Assembly: GCF_011193355.1 (NCBI RefSeq)
Contig: NZ_CP049780.1
Coordinates: forward strand, 5,127,803-5,191,802
DNA length: 64,000 nt
DNA from: Streptomyces sp. JB150
Lineage (GTDB): Bacteria; Actinomycetota; Actinomycetes; Streptomycetales; Streptomycetaceae
Reading direction: 5' to 3'
Shown: positions 26,569 through 35,559 of the stretch, piece after piece
Layout of the letters: every line of letters starts with the position of its first letter
Numbering within the stretch: the first letter of the stretch is position 1
Translations under genes and position numbers: made by a program
Notes under the pieces: generated by a model
The model's input: only the letters and a program-made list of their open reading frames with translations
The model's database searches: none
What the model was told of the DNA's origin: nothing

Positions 26569-26740
26569 GGCTCTCCGGTGATCAGGCTGACCAGGGACGC
26601 GTACACCTTATTCGTACGGACGTCCTTTTTGCGCGACGCGAGCGGTCCGCGACGGCCGGTGAGCGGCGGACCCCCCGCGACAGCCGGGCGCTTGCCCCCG
26701 CAACACCCGGCCTGTTCCCATGGTCGAGGGGTGATGGTGC

Positions 26741-27547
26741 ATGAGCGGAACCGGCGCACTGCGCGTCATACCGACCCGGCGCCACGGCCGGGAACGCCTC
26801 TACGTCTGCCTCCCGGACGGCGCGAACATCGCCTGGTACGACCGTGAGACGGCACGCGTCAACCTGCTGAGCGAGGACCGCAGAGAGGCCGTCCTGGCCG
26901 CCCTGCGCCCCTTCGTCACCGGCCCGGTCACGGTCGGCCCGCCCCCGGTCCCCACCCCCGCCGAACTGGCCCGGCTCACCCTCCACCCCGATGACGACCT
27001 CGCCCCCAACCGCCCCGGCGAGGCCCTGCTCGTCTCCGTCGACCGCGACCCGCCCCACCCCCTGCGCCCCGACCCGAGACGCCGCGCCCTGGAGGCCGAG
27101 CAGACCATCGGCGCCGCGCTGGACGCCCTGGAGGGGGCCGGCTGGCACACGCTGCACTCCGTGCCCCTGCCCGGCGGCGACCGCGTCCACCACCTGCTGA
27201 TCGGGCCCGGCGGCCTGTTCGCCGTCCACGCCCTCCACGCCCGCAGGCAGCGCGTCCACGTCGCCGACCCCATGGTCACCGTCGGCCGCCGCGAGCCCGT
27301 CCCCCTCCTGCGCCTGCTGCGCGCCGAGGCCTCCCGCGCCTCCCACGCCCTCACCGCCGAGGTCCGCCCCGTCCTCGCGCTCCTCGCCCCCACCCGCCTG
27401 AACGTCCCCGGCCCGGTCCGCGGCGTCCGCGTCCTCACCGACACGGACATCGACGCCCTGGGCCGCCTGGGAGGCGTACTGAAACCGGCGGACGTGGAGG
27501 CCCTGCACGCGATGGCCCGGGACCGCCGGACGTGGACACGGGTGTGA
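26741..27547 (+). CDS. NERD-domain protein (nuclease-related)
   Basis: This 268-residue protein has a NERD domain in its central part: RRALEAEQTIGAALDAL, then WHTLHSVPLPGGDRVHHLLI and GPGGLFAVHALHARRQRVHV, which match the E, D-H-hL and hFxhxxK/H strands of this restriction-nuclease-like fold. The usual catalytic lysine region is HARRQRV here, so activity is doubtful. An N-terminal segment of about 100 residues (RLYVCLPDGANIAWYDRETARV) precedes it. It is divergent from the lipoprotein-kinase operon and convergent with ligD. Function unknown; nucleic-acid processing is a guess. Confidence 0.8.
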   Translation: MSGTGALRVIPTRRHGRERLYVCLPDGANIAWYDRETARVNLLSEDRREAVLAALRPFVTGPVTVGPPPVPTPAELARLTLHPDDDLAPNRPGEALLVSVDRDPPHPLRPDPRRRALEAEQTIGAALDALEGAGWHTLHSVPLPGGDRVHHLLIGPGGLFAVHALHARRQRVHVADPMVTVGRREPVPLLRLLRAEASRASHALTAEVRPVLALLAPTRLNVPGPVRGVRVLTDTDIDALGRLGGVLKPADVEALHAMARDRRTWTRV

Positions 27548-27593
27548 GCGACGGGGGAGACGACTCGCACACCGACCGGGAGGATGCCCCGTA

Positions 27594-27674
27594 CGGCGAC
27601 GGCCTCGCGACCACTCGCTCTCGGCGACGGCGCCGCGACCGCCCTCTCAGGGCGGCGGAGCCGCGACCGCCCTG
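27594..27674. repeat. Imperfect ~27-bp tandem repeats with an embedded hairpin
   Basis: Three related units built around CGGCGACGG and GCCGCGACC run from 27594 to 27674 in the gap between the NERD gene and ligD. The third unit forms an 8-bp stem (CAGGGCGG at 27648-27655 with CCGCCCTG at 27667-27674) that could end transcripts from both converging genes. Confidence 0.55.
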
Positions 27675-27702
27675 ACACGGCGACGGAGTCACACGAGCCG
27701 GG

Positions 27703-28584
27703 TCACGGCAGCGGAGCCGCGTGGTCCGGATCGAGGAGCGGGGCGAGCAGATCGCCGTAGTCCTGCACCCGCGGGGGGATGTCCGGCGCGCGGAAGGCCA
27801 GCTGGGCGGGGTCCCCGCAGGCCTCGACCTCCTCCCAGGTGACCGGCGCGGAGACCCACGGTTCGGCGCGCGCCCGCAGGGTGTACGGGGTCGCCGTCGT
27901 CTTGCGGGCGGCGTTCTGGCTCCAGTCGACGAACACCTTGCCCGGCCGCAGGCTCCGCGTCATGCGGTGGACGACCAGCCGCGGCATGGCGCGCTCCGCC
28001 TCCACGGCGAGCGCCTTGGCGTACTCGGACGTCTGCTCGGAGGACGCCCCGCGCACCGCCGCGAGCAGGTGCAGCCCTTTGGACCCGGAGGTCTTCGCGT
28101 ACGCCGTGATGCCGTCCTCGGCCAGCCGCTCCCGCAGCCACAGGGCGACCTCGCAGCAGTGCACGACGGTCGCGGGCGCCCCCGGATCCAGATCGAAGAC
28201 GACCCGGTCGGCCTCGTCGGGAGTCCCGGCCAGCCACTGATGGGTGTGGAACTCGGCGACCAGGTTCGCCGCCCACATCAGGCTCGCCAGATCCTGCACC
28301 AGCACCATCCGCGCCGGCCCCTCCGACCGGTGCACCTCGGCGGTCATGACCCAGTCGGGGGTACCGGGCGGCACGTTCTTGGTGAAGAAGAGCTGCCCGT
28401 CCGGGCCGTCGGGGTAGCGCAGGAAGGACACCGGCCGGTCCCGCAGATGGGGGAGGAGGACGCCGGCGGTGGTGGCGTAGTAGTGCAGCACCTCGCCCTT
28501 GGTGAAGCCGGACGCCGGGTACAGCACCTTCTCCAGGTTGCTCAGCGCGAGCCTCCGGCCCTCCACCTCTGTGATCGGCGTCAT
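27703..28584 (-). CDS. ligD: LigD-type polymerase/primase domain protein for non-homologous end joining
   Basis: This 293-residue protein is the stand-alone polymerase domain of bacterial LigD (archaeo-eukaryotic primase fold). Key parts are LSNLEKVLYPASGFTKGEVL, the metal-binding DRVVFDLDPG with its D-x-D, KTSGSKGLHLL for nucleotide contact, and VFVDWSQNAARKTTATPYTLR. It adds nucleotides, often ribonucleotides, at broken ends before sealing. No ligase or phosphoesterase domain is attached, so those activities must come from other genes. It is divergent from ku across 85 bp, a shared regulatory region. The start ATG lies at 28582-28584. Confidence 0.93.
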   Translation of the reverse strand: MTPITEVEGRRLALSNLEKVLYPASGFTKGEVLHYYATTAGVLLPHLRDRPVSFLRYPDGPDGQLFFTKNVPPGTPDWVMTAEVHRSEGPARMVLVQDLASLMWAANLVAEFHTHQWLAGTPDEADRVVFDLDPGAPATVVHCCEVALWLRERLAEDGITAYAKTSGSKGLHLLAAVRGASSEQTSEYAKALAVEAERAMPRLVVHRMTRSLRPGKVFVDWSQNAARKTTATPYTLRARAEPWVSAPVTWEEVEACGDPAQLAFRAPDIPPRVQDYGDLLAPLLDPDHAAPLP

Positions 28585-28669
28585 ACCATGAGAATCACAC
28601 GAAACCGGGACATATCGCCCGGTAAGGCCGCCTGACGGTGCCGCTTACCGGTTGGGAAAGGTGGGACGC

Positions 28670-29683
28670 GTGCGATCCATTTGGAACGGAGCCATCTCCT
28701 TCGGCCTGGTCAGCATCCCCATCAAGCTGGTGAACGCCACCGAGAGCCACTCGATCTCCTTCCGCCAGATCCACACGGAGGACGGCGGCCGCATCCGCTA
28801 CCGCAAGGTCTGCGAACTGGAGGACCGCGAGGTCACCCAGTCGGAGATCGGCAAGGGGTACGAGGACGCCGACGGCACGATCATCCCGATCACCGACGAG
28901 GACCTGGCCCAGCTTCCGCTGCCCACCGCCAAGACGATCGAGATCGTGGCCTTCGTCCCGGCCGAGCGGATCGACCCGCTCCAGATGGACGCGGCGTACT
29001 ACCTCGCCGCGAGCGGCGCCCCCGCCGCCAAGCCGTACACCCTCCTGCGCGAGGCGCTCAAGCGCAGCAACAAGGTGGCCATCGCCAAGTTCGCGCTGCG
29101 CGGCCGCGAACGCCTCGGCATGCTGCGCGTCGTCGACGACGTGATCGTCATGCACGGCCTGCTCTGGCCCGACGAGGTCCGCGCACCCGAGGGCGTCGCC
29201 CCCGACACCGACGTCACCGTCCGCGACAAGGAACTCGACCTCGCGGACGCCCTCATGGACACCCTCGGCGAGGTCGACCTCGCCGACCTCCACGACGAGT
29301 ACCGCGAGGCCGTCGAGGAGGTCATCGCCGCCAAGGCCGCCGGCGAGGCACCCCCCGAGGCCCCCGAGCCCGCCCGCAGCGGCAAGGTCCTCGACCTGAT
29401 GGCCGCCCTGGAGAAGAGCGTCCGCGCCGCCCAGGAGTCCCGGGGCGAGGGCGCCGAGGTCAGACCCCTCACCTCCCGCCCGGCCCCGAAGCAGACGGAC
29501 GCCAAGAAGTCCACATCGACGGCCAAGAAGCCGGCGAAGAAGACCGCCACGAAGAAGACGACGACCAAGTCGACGACGGCCCAGACCTCGAAGAAGACGG
29601 CGGCCACGAAAAGCACGACGACGAAGGGCACGGCCAAGAAGACACCGGCGAAGAAGACGACATCCCGCAAGCGCTCCGCATGA
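28670..29683 (+). CDS. ku: Ku DNA end-binding protein
   Basis: The 337-residue protein forms the ring that loads onto double-strand breaks and recruits LigD. The Ku core (about 1-250) starts RSIWNGAISFGLVSIPIKL and includes KVCELEDREV and the dimer arm LREALKRSNKVAIAKFALRG. After residue 275 comes a lysine/threonine-rich tail of about 60 residues made of K-K-x-T-type repeats. Such tails in long actinobacterial Ku proteins bind DNA and help threading. GTG 28670 is chosen, with AGGTGGGA seven bases before it; a TTG at 28652 is a weaker alternative. The gene is divergent from ligD. Confidence 0.95.
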   Translation: MRSIWNGAISFGLVSIPIKLVNATESHSISFRQIHTEDGGRIRYRKVCELEDREVTQSEIGKGYEDADGTIIPITDEDLAQLPLPTAKTIEIVAFVPAERIDPLQMDAAYYLAASGAPAAKPYTLLREALKRSNKVAIAKFALRGRERLGMLRVVDDVIVMHGLLWPDEVRAPEGVAPDTDVTVRDKELDLADALMDTLGEVDLADLHDEYREAVEEVIAAKAAGEAPPEAPEPARSGKVLDLMAALEKSVRAAQESRGEGAEVRPLTSRPAPKQTDAKKSTSTAKKPAKKTATKKTTTKSTTAQTSKKTAATKSTTTKGTAKKTPAKKTTSRKRSA

Positions 29684-30038
29684 GCGCCCGCCACGAACCG
29701 ACCCACCACACGCCAAAGAGCGAGACCCAGCAACAACTGGATCCCGCTCTCCTGTGTCGGCTCTCGCCCTGATCACATCTTTACACTCACATGTGACCCG
29801 ACAAGTGCCCCCGGCAGGATTCGAACCTGCGCACACGGCTCCGGAGGCCGTTGCTCTATCCCCTGAGCTACGGGGGCGTGTCGGTCGCGGTGTCTCGCGG
29901 CGACGGGTAGAACACTACCAGCTTCGAGGGGGTGTTCATGAACGGCTTTCCCCGCGGTGGCGTGGGCCGGGTCGCCCGCAGGGGGTGGAAGTAGGGAAAA
30001 CCGGGACGCGGTGGCTGGTCCGCACCTACTCTCGAGTT
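29684..30038. other. Region around tRNA-Arg between ku and a response regulator
   Basis: Apart from the tRNA this 355-bp stretch has no supported gene. A relatively AT-rich patch (about 29760-29800, with CACATCTTTACACTCACATG) lies on the 3' side of the tRNA and may act in its termination. No integrase or flanking repeat marking an inserted element was seen. Confidence 0.5.
29806..29877 (-). tRNA. tRNA-Arg (anticodon CCG)
   Basis: Read on the minus strand, this 72-base gene folds as a full cloverleaf: acceptor GCCCCCG with CGGGGGC, D stem GCTC/GAGC, anticodon stem ACGGC/GCCGT around loop CTCCGGA, and T stem GCAGG/CCTGC around TTCGAAT. The discriminator is A and no CCA is encoded. The anticodon CCG reads the arginine codon CGG. 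An ArgS-like protein gene lies about 750 bp away. Confidence 0.97.
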
Positions 30039-30542
30039 GTGCCAGGCGCGTCCGGCCGGATCCTTGTCGTGGACGACAACAAGGTCATCCGGCAGCTGAT
30101 CAGGGTCAATCTCGAGCTGGAGGGCCTCGAGGTCGTGACCGCGGCCGATGGTGCCGAGTGTCTGGAAGTCGTGCACCAGGTCCGGCCCGATGTCGTGACG
30201 CTCGACGTCGTGATGCCGAGACTCGACGGACTGCGGACCGCCGCCCTGCTGCGCGCCGACCCGCGCACCCGTGACCTTCCGCTCGCGATCGTCAGCGCCT
30301 GTACGCAGTACGAGGTCGACAGCGGTCTCGACATCGGCGTCGACGCCTTCCTCGCCAAGCCCTTCGAGCCGTCCCAGCTGGTGGGGATCGTGCGCCGGCT
30401 GATGGAGGGGAAGAAGGGCGGCGAGGGTGCGGCGGAGAGCCCGGGCGACGGGACGGCGAGCGGACAGAGCGGCAGCGGCAGCGGCGGCGGTGGGCTGGTC
30501 ACCGCTGAGGGAGGGGAGACCGCCGGGCGGCCCGGTAGCTGA
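30039..30542 (+). CDS. Single-domain response regulator (receiver only)
   Basis: This 167-residue protein has a receiver domain with D12/D13 in VVDDN, phosphorylated D56 in VTLDVVMP and K107 in AKPFEP. No DNA-binding or enzymatic domain follows; the last 50 residues are a Gly/Ser-rich disordered tail. A start at the GTG 30039 (V-P-G-A-S-G-R) fits the fold; the longer reading passes through the tRNA gene and is impossible. There is no kinase nearby, so it may work as a phosphate sink or by protein contact. It precedes the ArgS-like gene by 91 bases. Confidence 0.85.
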   Translation: MPGASGRILVVDDNKVIRQLIRVNLELEGLEVVTAADGAECLEVVHQVRPDVVTLDVVMPRLDGLRTAALLRADPRTRDLPLAIVSACTQYEVDSGLDIGVDAFLAKPFEPSQLVGIVRRLMEGKKGGEGAAESPGDGTASGQSGSGSGGGGLVTAEGGETAGRPGS

Positions 30543-30633
30543 GGCGAGGGGACCGGCCGGCCTCGCCGTCCGCATGCCGGACCGGCGTAAACCGGCTCGC
30601 CCGTCCACCCCCCTCCTCCCCTACGCTTGTCCC

Positions 30634-31611
30634 GTGACCCCCGTCGAGCTCTCGCGCACCGTGCTGCACGCGGTGCGTCGTGCTGTCGACGCGGGGGAGC
30701 TGAGCGTGACCGTTCCCGCGCGGGCCGTGGTGGCGCCGCCGGGGGCGGGGGGCTGGGGGGACTACGCGACGAACATCGCGCTGCAGCTGGCCCGGCCCGC
30801 CGGGCAGCCCCCGCTGCGGGTGGCCGAGGTGATCCGGCCGTATCTCGTGGACGCGGACGGCGTCGGAGCGGTGCGGATCACGGGGCCGGGGTTCCTGAAC
30901 ATCCGGCTGCGGGACTCGGTCGCCGTACGGCTCGTGCGGCGGATCCTCGCCGAGGGGACGCGGTACGGGCACGGGGACGCCCTCGCCGGGCAGGTCGTGC
31001 GGCTTCGCATCCCCTACGACGTGCGCGCCGAAGTCCTCGCCGACGCGCTCGGCCGCATCGTCGCGTCGCAGGGCGGGCGGGCCGAGACCGGGCACGGCGA
31101 ACCGGTGACGCTGCGGCCGGTGCCCGCGCCCGAGGACCCCGCGCCGCTCGGCGCCGACGCCGCCCGCTGGGCGCTGCTGCATCCCGCGCCGCACGACCGG
31201 CCCCGGATCACCGCCGACCACCTCGTCCAGCGGGAGAACAACCCCCTCTTCCGCGTGCGCTACGCCCATGCCCGCACCCGGGCCCTCGGGCGCAACGCCG
31301 CCGACCTCGGATTCAGCGCCGAGCCGGGCCCCGTCGACGACGTGGACGGCTCCGGCGCACTCGTCGGGCTCCTCGCCGATCACCCCCGCGTCCTGTCCGC
31401 GGCCGCCACCCACCGTGCCCCGGACCGCCTCGCCCGGCATCTCGTCAGCGTCGCCGACGCCGTCCTGCCCGTCCTGCCCGCGGTGCTGCCGCGCGGTGCG
31501 GAGAAACCCTCGGCCGCCCACCGGGCCCGGCTCGCGCTCGCCGAAGCCGCCGGGACGGTGCTGGCCGGCGGCCTGTTCCTGCTCGGCATCGACGCACCCG
31601 AACACCTCTGA
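30634..31611 (+). CDS. nrtL: ArgS-related anticodon-binding protein (NrtL type), lacking the catalytic core
   Basis: The product is 325 residues. The N-terminal part resembles the additional domain of arginyl-tRNA synthetase ([19 protein letters not shown], then [13 protein letters not shown]), and the C-terminal part is a DALR-type anticodon-binding domain ([17 protein letters not shown], then [17 protein letters not shown]). The HIGH and KMSKS catalytic segments of a real ArgS (about 550 residues) are absent, so it cannot charge tRNA. It sits right before lysA, 17 bases apart, so the two are probably co-transcribed. The start GTG 30634 lacks a strong ribosome site. Binding of tRNA-Arg or a regulatory role is inferred only. 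Confidence 0.85.
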   Translation: MTPVELSRTVLHAVRRAVDAGELSVTVPARAVVAPPGAGGWGDYATNIALQLARPAGQPPLRVAEVIRPYLVDADGVGAVRITGPGFLNIRLRDSVAVRLVRRILAEGTRYGHGDALAGQVVRLRIPYDVRAEVLADALGRIVASQGGRAETGHGEPVTLRPVPAPEDPAPLGADAARWALLHPAPHDRPRITADHLVQRENNPLFRVRYAHARTRALGRNAADLGFSAEPGPVDDVDGSGALVGLLADHPRVLSAAATHRAPDRLARHLVSVADAVLPVLPAVLPRGAEKPSAAHRARLALAEAAGTVLAGGLFLLGIDAPEHL

Positions 31612-31628
31612 GAGAGCCACGACACGCC

Positions 31629-33020
31629 ATGAGCCGTTCCGCACACCCCGCCGGGCCCCGTCACGCCGACGTCCTCCCCGAGGGTCACTACTCCGCCCCG
31701 CCGGCCGACCTCAACGCCCTGGACCCGAAGGTGTGGGCACAGACCGTCACCCGCACCGAGGACGGCGTCGCCGCCGTCGGCGGGATCGATGTGAAGACCC
31801 TCGCCGAGGAGTTCGGCACCCCCGCCTACATCCTCGACGAGACCGACTTCCGGGCCCGCGCGCGGGCCTGGCGCAGCGCCTTCGGCCAGGACGCCGACGT
31901 GTTCTACGCGGGCAAGGCGTTCCTGTCCCGCGCCGTGGTGCGCTGGCTGTACGAGGAGGGGCTGAACCTGGACGTCTGCTCCGGCGGCGAGCTGGCGACC
32001 GCGCTGTCCGCCGGGATGCCCGCCGACCGGATCGCCTTCCACGGCAACAACAAGTCCCCGGCCGAGATCCGCCGGGCGATCGAGGCCGGGGTCGGGCGGA
32101 TCGTGCTCGACTCCTTCCAGGAGATCGTCCGGGTCGCGCACATCGCGCAGGAACTGGGCAAGCGGCAGCGGGTGCAGATCCGTATCACCGTCGGCGTCGA
32201 GGCGCACACGCACGAGTTCATCGCGACCGCGCACGAGGACCAGAAGTTCGGCATCCCGCTCGCGGGCGGGCAGGCCGCCGAGGCCGTGCGGCGGGCGCTC
32301 CGGCTCGACGGGCTGGAGCTGATCGGCATCCACAGCCACATCGGCTCGCAGATCTTCGACATGTCCGGCTTCGAGGTCGCCGCCCACCGCGTGGTCGGAC
32401 TGCTGAAGGACATCCGCGACGAGCACGGCGTCGAGCTGCCCGAGATCGACCTCGGCGGCGGACTCGGCATCGCGTACACCAGTGACGACGACCCCCGCGA
32501 GCCGCACGAGATCGCGAAGGCGCTCACCGAGATCGTGACGCGGGAGTGCGAGGCCGCCCGGCTGCGCACGCCGCGGATCTCCGTCGAGCCCGGGCGCGCC
32601 ATCGTCGGCCCGACCGCCTTCACGCTTTACGAGGTCGGTACCGTCAAGCCGCTCGACGGGCTGCGGACGTACGTCTCCGTCGACGGCGGCATGTCCGACA
32701 ACATCCGTACGGCGCTGTACGACGCCGAGTACAGCGTCGCCCTGGTCTCCCGCGCCTCCGACGCCGAGCCGATGCTCGCCCGGGTCGTCGGCAAGCACTG
32801 CGAGAGCGGGGACATCGTCGTCCGGGACGCGTTCCTGCCGGCCGACCTCGCGCCCGGCGACCTGATCGCCGTGCCGGCCACCGGGGCGTACTGCCGCTCC
32901 ATGGCCAGCAACTACAACCACGTACCGCGTCCCCCGGTCGTCGCCGTGCGGGACGGCGAGGCGCGGGTGATCGTCCGCAGGGAGACCGAGGACGACCTGC
33001 TCCGGCTCGACGTGGGCTGA
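31629..33020 (+). CDS. lysA: Diaminopimelate decarboxylase
   Basis: This 463-residue PLP enzyme converts meso-diaminopimelate to L-lysine, the last step of lysine synthesis. The PLP lysine is K96 in FYAGKAFL. Other motifs are [43 protein letters not shown], the substrate-site C-E-S-G-D and the C-terminal [11 protein letters not shown]. An N-terminal stretch of about 55 residues precedes the barrel, as in other Streptomyces LysA. It is followed by hom across a 150-bp gap with a strong hairpin, joining lysine and threonine synthesis in one locus. Confidence 0.97.
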   Translation: MSRSAHPAGPRHADVLPEGHYSAPPADLNALDPKVWAQTVTRTEDGVAAVGGIDVKTLAEEFGTPAYILDETDFRARARAWRSAFGQDADVFYAGKAFLSRAVVRWLYEEGLNLDVCSGGELATALSAGMPADRIAFHGNNKSPAEIRRAIEAGVGRIVLDSFQEIVRVAHIAQELGKRQRVQIRITVGVEAHTHEFIATAHEDQKFGIPLAGGQAAEAVRRALRLDGLELIGIHSHIGSQIFDMSGFEVAAHRVVGLLKDIRDEHGVELPEIDLGGGLGIAYTSDDDPREPHEIAKALTEIVTRECEAARLRTPRISVEPGRAIVGPTAFTLYEVGTVKPLDGLRTYVSVDGGMSDNIRTALYDAEYSVALVSRASDAEPMLARVVGKHCESGDIVVRDAFLPADLAPGDLIAVPATGAYCRSMASNYNHVPRPPVVAVRDGEARVIVRRETEDDLLRLDVG

Positions 33021-33084
33021 TCCCCGCGGGGGAGTCGCCGACGGAAGATCTCCTGTCCGGCACCCCCGTGAAAATGAAATAGAC

Positions 33085-33133
33085 GTCTCACGATCCGGAC
33101 CGGTGGCAGAAACTGCGGTCCGGTGAGTGAGAC
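33085..33133 (+). promoter_or_regulatory. Two-part hairpin in the lysA-hom gap
   Basis: An outer 7-bp stem (GTCTCAC at 33085-33091, GTGAGAC at 33127-33133) and an inner 8-bp stem (CCGGACCG at 33095-33102, CGGTCCGG at 33116-33123) are separated by a 3x3 internal loop, with a 13-base apical loop. It lies 38 bases before the hom start. It could be a terminator, an attenuator or a processing site; nothing in the sequence decides. Confidence 0.6.
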
Positions 33134-33170
33134 TGGTGCAACCGAAGACGGTATGAGGAAACGAGGTCGG

Positions 33171-34463
33171 ATGATGCGTACGCGTCCGCTGAAGGTGGCG
33201 CTGCTGGGCTGTGGAGTGGTCGGCTCAGAGGTGGCGCGCATCATGACGACGCACGCCGACGACCTCGCCGCCAGGATCGGCGCACCGGTCGAGCTGGCCG
33301 GCGTGGCCGTGCGCCGGCCCGACCGGGTCCGGGAGGGCATCGACCCCACCCTCGTCACCACCGACGCGACCGCCCTGGTCAAACGCGGGGACATCGACGT
33401 CGTGGTCGAGGTCATCGGCGGTATCGAGCCCGCCCGCACCCTCATCGGCACCGCCTTCGAGCACGGCGCGTCCGTCGTCTCCGCCAACAAGGCCCTGCTC
33501 GCCCAGGACGGCGCAGCCCTGCACGCCGCCGCCGAGGAGCACGGCCGGGACCTCTACTACGAGGCCGCCGTGGCCGGCGCCATCCCGCTGATCCGGCCGC
33601 TGCGCGAGTCGCTCGCCGGCGACAAGATCAACCGGGTGATGGGCATCGTCAACGGCACGACGAACTTCATCCTCGACAAGATGGACTCCACCGGCGCCGG
33701 CTACCAGGAGGCGCTCGACGAGGCCACCGCGCTCGGGTACGCCGAGGCCGACCCGACCGCCGACGTCGAGGGCTTCGACGCCGCAGCCAAGGCCGCGATC
33801 CTCGCCGGCATCGCCTTCCACACCCGGGTCCGCCTCGACGACGTCTACCGCGAGGGCATGACCGAGGTGACCGCGGCGGACTTCGCCTCCGCCAAGGAGA
33901 TGGGCTGCACCATCAAGCTGCTCGCCATCTGCGAGCGGGCCGCCGACGGGGAGTCCGTCACCGCGCGCGTGCACCCGGCGATGATTCCGCTGACCCACCC
34001 GCTCGCCTCCGTGCGCGGCGCGTACAACGCCGTGTTCGTCGAGTCCGACGCCGCCGGGCAGCTCATGTTCTACGGCCCCGGCGCGGGCGGCGCGCCCACC
34101 GCCTCCGCCGTCCTCGGCGACCTCGTCGCGGTCTGCCGCAACCGGCTCAGCGGCACCACCGGCCCCGGCGAGTCCGCGTACGCGGCGCTGCCCGTCTCGC
34201 CCATGGGCGAGGTCGTCACCCGGTACCACATCAGCCTCGACGTGGCCGACAAACCGGGCGTGCTCGCCCAGGTCGCGACGGTCTTCGCCGAGCACGGTGT
34301 CTCGATCGACACCGTCCGCCAGCAGGGCAAGGACGGAGAGGCCTCCCTCGTCGTCGTCACCCACCGCGCGTCCGACGCCGCCCTCACCGGGACCGTCGAG
34401 GCGCTGCGCAAGCTCGACACCGTGCGCGGTGTCGCCAGCATCATGCGGGTTGAAGGAGAGTAA
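33171..34463 (+). CDS. hom: Homoserine dehydrogenase
   Basis: The 430-residue enzyme reduces aspartate semialdehyde to homoserine at the branch to threonine and methionine. The N-terminal NAD(P) motif is LLGCGVVGSEVARI, the catalytic region contains NKALLAQDG, GIVNGTTNFIL and GYAEADPTADVEGFDAAAK, and a C-terminal ACT domain (about 350-430, YHISLDVADKPGVLAQVATV) should give threonine feedback control. ATG 33171 (or the adjacent ATG 33174) is chosen with GAGG at 33163-33166; longer in-frame starts add a non-conserved leader. thrC begins seven bases after the stop. Confidence 0.97.
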   Translation: MMRTRPLKVALLGCGVVGSEVARIMTTHADDLAARIGAPVELAGVAVRRPDRVREGIDPTLVTTDATALVKRGDIDVVVEVIGGIEPARTLIGTAFEHGASVVSANKALLAQDGAALHAAAEEHGRDLYYEAAVAGAIPLIRPLRESLAGDKINRVMGIVNGTTNFILDKMDSTGAGYQEALDEATALGYAEADPTADVEGFDAAAKAAILAGIAFHTRVRLDDVYREGMTEVTAADFASAKEMGCTIKLLAICERAADGESVTARVHPAMIPLTHPLASVRGAYNAVFVESDAAGQLMFYGPGAGGAPTASAVLGDLVAVCRNRLSGTTGPGESAYAALPVSPMGEVVTRYHISLDVADKPGVLAQVATVFAEHGVSIDTVRQQGKDGEASLVVVTHRASDAALTGTVEALRKLDTVRGVASIMRVEGE

Positions 34464-34469
34464 CCAGCA

Positions 34470-35528
34470 ATGACCCACCAGTGGCGCGGAATCATCGAGG
34501 AGTACCGGGACCGGCTGCCGGTATCCGACACCACGCCGGTCGTGACGCTCCGCGAGGGCGGCACGCCCCTCGTGCCCGCGCAGGTGCTCTCCGAGCGCAC
34601 GGGCTGCGAGGTCCACCTCAAGGTGGAGGGCGCGAACCCGACCGGGTCCTTCAAGGACCGCGGCATGACCATGGCCATCTCCAAGGCCAAGGAGGAGGGC
34701 GCGAAGGCCGTCATCTGCGCCTCCACCGGCAACACCTCCGCGAGCGCCGCCGCGTACGGCGTGCGCGCCGGCATGGTGTCGGCCGTGCTCGTCCCGCAGG
34801 GCAAGATCGCGCTCGGCAAGATGGGCCAGGCCCTCGTGCACGGCGCGAAGATCCTCCAGGTCGACGGCAACTTCGACGACTGCCTGACGCTGGCCCGCGC
34901 GCTCAGCGACAACTACCCGGTCGCGCTGGTCAATTCGGTCAACCCGGTGCGTATCGAGGGTCAGAAGACCGCCGCCTTCGAGATCGTGGACATGCTCGGC
35001 GACGCGCCCGACATCCACGTCCTGCCGGTCGGCAACGCGGGGAACATCACGGCCTACTGGAAGGGCTACAAGGAGTACGCCGCCGACGGCGTGTCGTCCC
35101 GTACGCCCCGGATGTGGGGGTTCCAGGCCTCCGGCTCCGCGCCCATCGTGCGCGGCGAGGTCGTCAAGGACCCGTCGACCATCGCCACCGCCATCCGAAT
35201 CGGCAACCCCGCCTCGTGGCAGCACGCGCTGGCCGCCCGCGACGAGTCCGGCGGCCTCATCGACGAGGTGACGGACCGTGAGATCCTGCGCGCCTACCGC
35301 CTGTTGGCCGCGCAGGAGGGCGTCTTCGTGGAGCCCGCCTCCGCCGCCTCGGTGGCCGGTCTGCTCAAGGCCGCCGAGCAGGGCAAGGTCGACCCGGGCC
35401 AGCGGATCGTCTGCACCGTCACCGGCAACGGCCTGAAGGACCCCGACTGGGCCGTCGCCGGCGCCCCGCAGCCGGTCACCGTCCCGGTCGACGCGGCGAC
35501 GGCGGCGGAGCGGCTCGGCCTGGTCTGA
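34470..35528 (+). CDS. thrC: Threonine synthase
   Basis: This 352-residue PLP enzyme turns phosphohomoserine into threonine. The PLP lysine is K62 in [11 protein letters not shown]; other parts are [15 protein letters not shown], the phosphate-binding [13 protein letters not shown] and [12 protein letters not shown]. The short form (about 350 residues) is usual in actinobacteria. It is tightly linked to hom (six-base gap) but separated from thrB by 615 bp. Its last 22 coding bases plus stop take part in a 26-bp tandem duplication. Confidence 0.97.
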   Translation: MTHQWRGIIEEYRDRLPVSDTTPVVTLREGGTPLVPAQVLSERTGCEVHLKVEGANPTGSFKDRGMTMAISKAKEEGAKAVICASTGNTSASAAAYGVRAGMVSAVLVPQGKIALGKMGQALVHGAKILQVDGNFDDCLTLARALSDNYPVALVNSVNPVRIEGQKTAAFEIVDMLGDAPDIHVLPVGNAGNITAYWKGYKEYAADGVSSRTPRMWGFQASGSAPIVRGEVVKDPSTIATAIRIGNPASWQHALAARDESGGLIDEVTDREILRAYRLLAAQEGVFVEPASAASVAGLLKAAEQGKVDPGQRIVCTVTGNGLKDPDWAVAGAPQPVTVPVDAATAAERLGLV

Positions 35529-35559
35529 CCGCCGAGCGGCTCGGCCTGGTGTGACCGCC
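35508..35559 (+). repeat. 26-bp tandem duplication across the thrC stop codon
   Basis: Positions 35508-35533 (codons for E-R-L-G-L-V, the stop and four more bases) are repeated at 35534-35559 with a single C-to-G change. The second copy still contains a stop codon in step. It lies entirely after the first stop, so the protein is unchanged. Confidence 0.9.

Noticed and set aside
26741..27547. NERD-domain protein plus Ku/LigD as a new defence island
   Set aside because: The NERD gene converges on ligD with a hairpin between; no helicase, methylase or effector gene is present, and ku-ligD is a standard repair pair.
27594..27674. Short repeats resembling a CRISPR array
   Set aside because: Only three imperfect units without unique spacers, and no cas genes.
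29754..30038. Long N-terminal extension of the single-domain response regulator
   Set aside because: The extended frame runs through the antisense of tRNA-Arg; the GTG at 30039 fits the receiver fold.
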